From: a virus
Reading direction: 5' to 3' (one strand)
IMG/VR virus record: IMGVR_UViG_3300009183_000343
Span: 1 to 25,044 of that record
Length of the DNA stretch: 25,044 nucleotides
In this document: one piece after another, positions 21,278-25,044 of the stretch
Numbering within the stretch: the stretch's first letter is position 1
Layout of the letters: every line of letters starts with the position of its first letter
The notes under the pieces: generated by a model
What the model was told of the DNA's origin: nothing
The model's database searches: none
What the model saw: only the letters and a program-made list of their open reading frames with translations
Position numbers and translations under genes: made by a program

Positions 21278-21290
21278 TTAATATATATAA
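21278..21290 (+). promoter_or_regulatory. tight late-type promoter box
   Basis: TTAATATATATAATATG; the box ends within about 2-4 nt of the ATG at 21292. Confidence 0.55.
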
Positions 21291-21291
21291 T

Positions 21292-21846
21292 ATGATACAC
21301 TTAAAATCATATTTGCTTTTTTTGGAAGAAATTGAGATTATGGCAAATGATGCTCCAAATCTAAAAATTGCTAAAACAAGTTTAAATTCCAAAACTGATG
21401 AAATAGAAGAATTTGAATCTAAGTTAAAGCCTGGTTTAGATAGACTTTATAAGGATATTAAAGATCCGGTTGAAAGAAATAAGAAGGTTGATGAATTATT
21501 AGGTGTTGAAAATGTAAATACGTATGCTAATGATTATAAAATGATTTTGAATGATATAGAAAGTGTAGAGAAAAAACAAAATTCAATATTAGGTGATGTG
21601 GCTGATATAAATGCTGATAAGAGTTTATTAGCATCATCATCAAATACTGCGGATAATAAAGATATAAAGGATAAAATAAATCAGCAAATTGCTGATAGAA
21701 ATAGGAAAAAGTCTGAAACAACATCTGAAATTAATAAATTAAAGACAGATATTGATAAAAGAGAGGCTGATTTTAAACAAAAAATGACAAAAAATATTCA
21801 AGATGTTGAAAATGATATAAAAACTTTATCTAAAGGTCAAAAATAG
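21292..21846 (+). CDS. unknown coiled-coil protein with tag-like N-terminus
   Basis: The start is set at ATG 21292, directly after a promoter box, giving 184 aa starting MIHLKSYLLFLEEIE; a longer frame to 21229 would overlap the previous gene. The first residues loosely match the shared tag (Ile replaces Lys at position 2), and a second Met (MANDAPN) follows at residue 17, so a leader of about 16 residues could be removed by cleavage. The rest is highly charged and helical (about 20-180), a long coiled coil without membrane segments. It lies immediately upstream of the tail sheath gene. Function unknown. Confidence 0.65.
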   Translation: MIHLKSYLLFLEEIEIMANDAPNLKIAKTSLNSKTDEIEEFESKLKPGLDRLYKDIKDPVERNKKVDELLGVENVNTYANDYKMILNDIESVEKKQNSILGDVADINADKSLLASSSNTADNKDIKDKINQQIADRNRKKSETTSEINKLKTDIDKREADFKQKMTKNIQDVENDIKTLSKGQK

Positions 21847-21866
21847 AAAAAATATGATTTTTAATA

Positions 21867-21880
21867 TTTTATATATACTA
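21867..21880 (+). promoter_or_regulatory. late-type promoter box of the tail sheath
   Basis: TTTTATATATACTA then an A-rich leader of 26 nt (AACAAAACAAAAATAAAAG and on) to the ATG at 21907, typical of highly expressed Bacteroidota genes. Confidence 0.55.
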
Positions 21881-21906
21881 AACAAAACAAAAATAAAAGA
21901 ATAAAT

Positions 21907-24900
21907 ATGGCAATTCAAATTGGAAAATACAAAAGACCGGGTATCTTTATTGAGGAGTTCGACAATTCTATCATAAGTTCACCTACTGTAGAAGGACTAA
22001 CTAACATGGTTATAGGAGTATCTAAGAAAGGTCCTGTTAACACACCTATATTACTGAAGAATGTTAATGATTTAGAATCAATCTTTGGTCAATTAGATAG
22101 AAACTTAGAGAGAAAGGGATCTTTCTTTCATAGAACTGTTGCTAAGATGTTGGAATCAACATCAGTTTATGCAGTTAATCTATTATTGACAGATGATACA
22201 TTAGATCAAATAGAATATCAATCTTTATCAGCTGCTTCTAACTACACTAATGATGTGGAGAGATTAGGAGCTTATAGAAGATTTTTTGATACTACAGGTT
22301 TCTGGAAAAGAGACACTGAGTCATTTATTAACTTAACTAAGAGTAATCTTGGTTATAGTGATAGAGTAATGAGTATTACTAACTTATCTGATAGATATAC
22401 TACAGTTTTTATTGTTAAATCTAGTCTTAGAGGATTTGATAGAACTTTACTTGATTGGTATGGTTCTCAAGAGAAATTACCACTTTATGTTAATGCTACA
22501 GATTACGCATCTGATTATTTAGTTGATGTTGTTATTGTTGGTGGTGATTGGTCAAATTACCAAGATTTATCTATTGATAGTAGATGGGGTGCTTACTTTA
22601 ACTCAGATGGTTTAAGAAAAGAACAACTTAGTAATTTTGCCAATGACAGAAATGTTACTCTTTTATCTTATTATGAAGGACTTTCCTTAATTCCATATTT
22701 TAGAGATTCTAATGGTAGAAATATATTTATTGAAACTACAATCAATAGAGATACAGACAAAACTGGTATCTTTTGCGCATTCAATTCTGAATTACTTGAG
22801 GGTGATTATCCAAACGGATTAATTGACCTTATTGGTAATGGTATTGTTGGAGAAGATGCTGTTGAAATTGAATATCTTTCTTATAAAGAAACTATCAGTC
22901 AATCAGTTGAGTATTCTAATGTTATTTTAGATAGACCAGGTAACGTATTATCGTTGAGTGGTTTATATGATGGTGCTAGAGCTAATTATCACTCAAGAAG
23001 TGATGGTTCTAACACACCTACTATTGATGGTCCAAATTTTAATGGAAATAGAACAGGTTGGTTTTCAGAAGACTATATTTTTAACTTAGTATCAAACAAT
23101 CCTGTTTCTACTACTCAATCTATTTCAATCGCATTTGATTCAGACCTTGTTACATATACTGATGCTTATGCTGTTGTTGGTGGTGAGTATGTTCAACTTT
23201 CTGGTGTATCTGGTGCTACAACATCTATATCATCAACATTTAGTATATCAGGAACAAGTTATCCAAATTCTGGAACTACAGCTTCTTTTACAGTTGCTTT
23301 TGTTGTTGATTCTACTGGTAATGTATCAATGGTTGATAATGTTTTAACTTCTGATAATCCAGTTGTTGCAACAAGTGATATAGTTTTAGGTTACATAGAC
23401 TTTAATGTTACAAATCAAATTATTGCTACTAGTAGTGTAGTATATAATCCTGTTTCTATTGATAATTCAGGTTATGTTAATTTAGACTCTTCAACTGATT
23501 ATACAGTTACTGAGACTTCTACTGGTGTTATTTCAGTTGAATTTTTAAATACAGCTTCTACACCAAGTACTAAAAACTATGAACAATATAGAAAAATTAA
23601 AATGTTTAATAAATTGACAGATGCTTTAGATGGATCATCTAAGGATAAAATGACAATGGTTATAGATTCTACTACAATGACTAAAAAGCCATTATCTAGT
23701 ATGAGTGTTAGTTCGGTTATTACAAGTAGTTTACTAAACAAATCATTTGTTATCAATACTGGATTAGAAAGTGTTGATATTTCGGATGTTGTTAATAATG
23801 GATATTTATTATTCTTCAATATTGATGATGAGTTTATTCCAAATGAATATGAAATGGAAACTAAAGATGAAGTTGCTACAGTTTCAGGAACGGCATCTAC
23901 TGGTGTTGTTGCTAAGTTCTCTACTTTTTACACTGATTATTACGCTGGTAAAATTAATTCAGAAGATTACTTATGGAGTAATTTAGTAGAAGATAAATTA
24001 GATGAGAATGGTAATCCTGGTTATGGATTACCTGATATTATTTTCGTTTCTGGTGAAGATTCTCCTTCTATGACAGCTTCTGTAATTGGAAATGATTATA
24101 TTGTTTTTACAGACTCTGCTACAGCTTCTGGATTCGGTAGTTCATTATTAGCAAATTTAGATGTTAATGATATAATATTAGTTCCTTCATCTACAAGTAA
24201 TAAAGGAACATTTACAATTAAATCTGGTGGTTCTTCTGTAGCTATTGCTTTAGCTACAACTTTAGGATATGGTGCATATCATTGGGCTTACAAGGTTAAT
24301 GAGAATGTTGTTGTTGAGAGTTTAGTTGATGTTCCAGTTGTTTATGATTATATTACTAAACATTACTTAAAAACATACTTAGATGGTCTTAATAACTTAA
24401 ATATTAAGTTTACAGATTCTTTATTAGTAAGCTCTGAACCAATTAATGTTAATACTAATCAAACAATATTTATACAATCTTTAATTAGTAATTATAAACA
24501 ATCTATTGAAATTGAAATACCTGCTGGTTACACTCAAGTACCAAACAAAATTCTTATCAACGGTGCTAGATATACTGAGGTTAGAGCTGGTGATTTCTTA
24601 GAAGCATATTATGATTCTACTTTATTACAAGTTGGTCAAGTTCCTAAGAAATTAACAAGAATTTTAACAAAGAGACAATACGCTGCTGATACTTCATTAG
24701 TAGAACTTACTTGCGATACTAGAATTGCTACTTATAACTTTAGTGGTGATTATCAAACATTTAGATATACTTCAATGGATGATTATATATCTACTTATAA
24801 AGCTTTATCTCTTAAAGGATTTAGAGTTAGACAAGATTCTTTACCTGATGGAACAGAAACTAGACAAAATGCTATATTAAACTTGTTAGCTAAAGGAACA

Positions 24901-25044
24901 CCATTGTTCAAAGCAGCTACAAATAAAGAAGCAATTGACTTTAGATATTTAATAGATTCATTTGGATTAGGATTAACTGAAAGATCTAAACAACAATTAG
25001 TTGATATTTGTGGTGATAGATTAGATGCATTTGGTTTCATCAAT
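21907..25044 (+). CDS. 18: tail sheath protein, T4 gp18-like (3' end outside window)
   Basis: The frame is open for 1,046 codons to the right edge with no stop. It is the contractile sheath subunit. N-terminus MAIQIGKYKRPGIFIEEFDN with VIGVSKKGPVNTPILLKNVN and LESIFGQLD (about 55-63) is the classic sheath start (P-G-x-F-x-E, then G-P-x-N-x-P, F-G). The C-terminal sequence visible, EAIDFRYLIDSFGLGLTERS (about 1010-1030), is the conserved start of the sheath C-terminal core. The middle (about 400-570) is a Ser/Thr/Val-rich beta region (for example YVQLSGVSGATTSISS) that looks like an inserted surface domain. At more than 1,046 aa it is far longer than T4 gp18 (659 aa). Confidence 0.87.
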   Translation, partial: MAIQIGKYKRPGIFIEEFDNSIISSPTVEGLTNMVIGVSKKGPVNTPILLKNVNDLESIFGQLDRNLERKGSFFHRTVAKMLESTSVYAVNLLLTDDTLDQIEYQSLSAASNYTNDVERLGAYRRFFDTTGFWKRDTESFINLTKSNLGYSDRVMSITNLSDRYTTVFIVKSSLRGFDRTLLDWYGSQEKLPLYVNATDYASDYLVDVVIVGGDWSNYQDLSIDSRWGAYFNSDGLRKEQLSNFANDRNVTLLSYYEGLSLIPYFRDSNGRNIFIETTINRDTDKTGIFCAFNSELLEGDYPNGLIDLIGNGIVGEDAVEIEYLSYKETISQSVEYSNVILDRPGNVLSLSGLYDGARANYHSRSDGSNTPTIDGPNFNGNRTGWFSEDYIFNLVSNNPVSTTQSISIAFDSDLVTYTDAYAVVGGEYVQLSGVSGATTSISSTFSISGTSYPNSGTTASFTVAFVVDSTGNVSMVDNVLTSDNPVVATSDIVLGYIDFNVTNQIIATSSVVYNPVSIDNSGYVNLDSSTDYTVTETSTGVISVEFLNTASTPSTKNYEQYRKIKMFNKLTDALDGSSKDKMTMVIDSTTMTKKPLSSMSVSSVITSSLLNKSFVINTGLESVDISDVVNNGYLLFFNIDDEFIPNEYEMETKDEVATVSGTASTGVVAKFSTFYTDYYAGKINSEDYLWSNLVEDKLDENGNPGYGLPDIIFVSGEDSPSMTASVIGNDYIVFTDSATASGFGSSLLANLDVNDIILVPSSTSNKGTFTIKSGGSSVAIALATTLGYGAYHWAYKVNENVVVESLVDVPVVYDYITKHYLKTYLDGLNNLNIKFTDSLLVSSEPINVNTNQTIFIQSLISNYKQSIEIEIPAGYTQVPNKILINGARYTEVRAGDFLEAYYDSTLLQVGQVPKKLTRILTKRQYAADTSLVELTCDTRIATYNFSGDYQTFRYTSMDDYISTYKALSLKGFRVRQDSLPDGTETRQNAILNLLAKGTPLFKAATNKEAIDFRYLIDSFGLGLTERSKQQLVDICGDRLDAFGFIN

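Noticed and set aside
21229-21291. Extension of the coiled-coil gene back to 21229
   Set aside because: It overlaps the HAD-like gene and crosses the promoter box; ATG 21292 is better placed.
23135-23986. Open frames in other frames within the sheath gene, and one at 24795-25043 on the minus strand
   Set aside because: They lie wholly inside the long sheath frame and have biased, repetitive composition typical of shadows.
1-25044. tRNA genes
   Set aside because: By eye I found no cloverleaf with a GTTCRA-type T-loop; a covariance search would settle it.

Overview
This window is very AT-rich double-stranded DNA that reads as part of a large T4-like (Straboviridae-related) contractile-tailed phage of a Bacteroidota host. 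The phage call rests on a set of T4 core-gene homologues: head-completion nuclease gp4, late sigma factor gp55, tail-completion/sheath-stabiliser gp15, clamp-loader ATPase gp44, baseplate wedge gp25, small and large terminase gp16 and gp17, and tail sheath gp18 (cut by the right edge). The host call is inference. Genes lack Shine-Dalgarno leaders and instead have A-rich leaders, and the two host-derived genes (type II glutamine synthetase and ClpS) look like Bacteroidota proteins from memory of those families.

Layout. 1-1703: the start of a leftward gene, then a free-standing homing endonuclease inserted at the start of gp4. 1693-2332: two small leftward genes, one a membrane protein. 2416-3507: glutamine synthetase, ending in a bidirectional terminator facing gp55 (leftward). 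4081-6292: leftward unknown 427-aa protein and gp15. 6357-7713: rightward gp44 and gp25. 7724-11370: a leftward accessory block with an HExxH metalloprotease, an isochorismatase-like hydrolase, a repeat-rich acidic protein, a spanin-like pair and small unknowns. 11461-12301: rightward HAD phosphatase and ClpS. 12325-14466: large terminase leftward, divergent from small terminase (14516-15145). 15184-21846: unknown proteins including a 982-aa protein, a GxW/GxF-repeat protein and a second HAD-like protein. 21907-end: an unusually long tail sheath. No stretch over 300 bases lacks a gene; I saw no tRNA, rRNA or CRISPR array.

Three system-level patterns stand out. First, nearly every transcription unit is preceded by a TTAATATATA-type box resembling the T4 late promoter, and in at least seven genes it ends only 4-5 nt before the start codon, implying leaderless mRNAs. 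gp55 itself lacks the box and instead has a 16-bp hairpin upstream. Second, six otherwise unrelated proteins share an N-terminal tag of the form M-[K/R/I]-x-[I/L]-[K/R]-x-[F/Y], like the T4 capsid-targeting sequence MKTYQEFIAE; two of them are putative enzymes, suggesting a packaged, co-injected protein set. Third, a perfect 15-bp direct repeat containing the gp4 start codon flanks the homing endonuclease and records how that gene invaded without destroying gp4.
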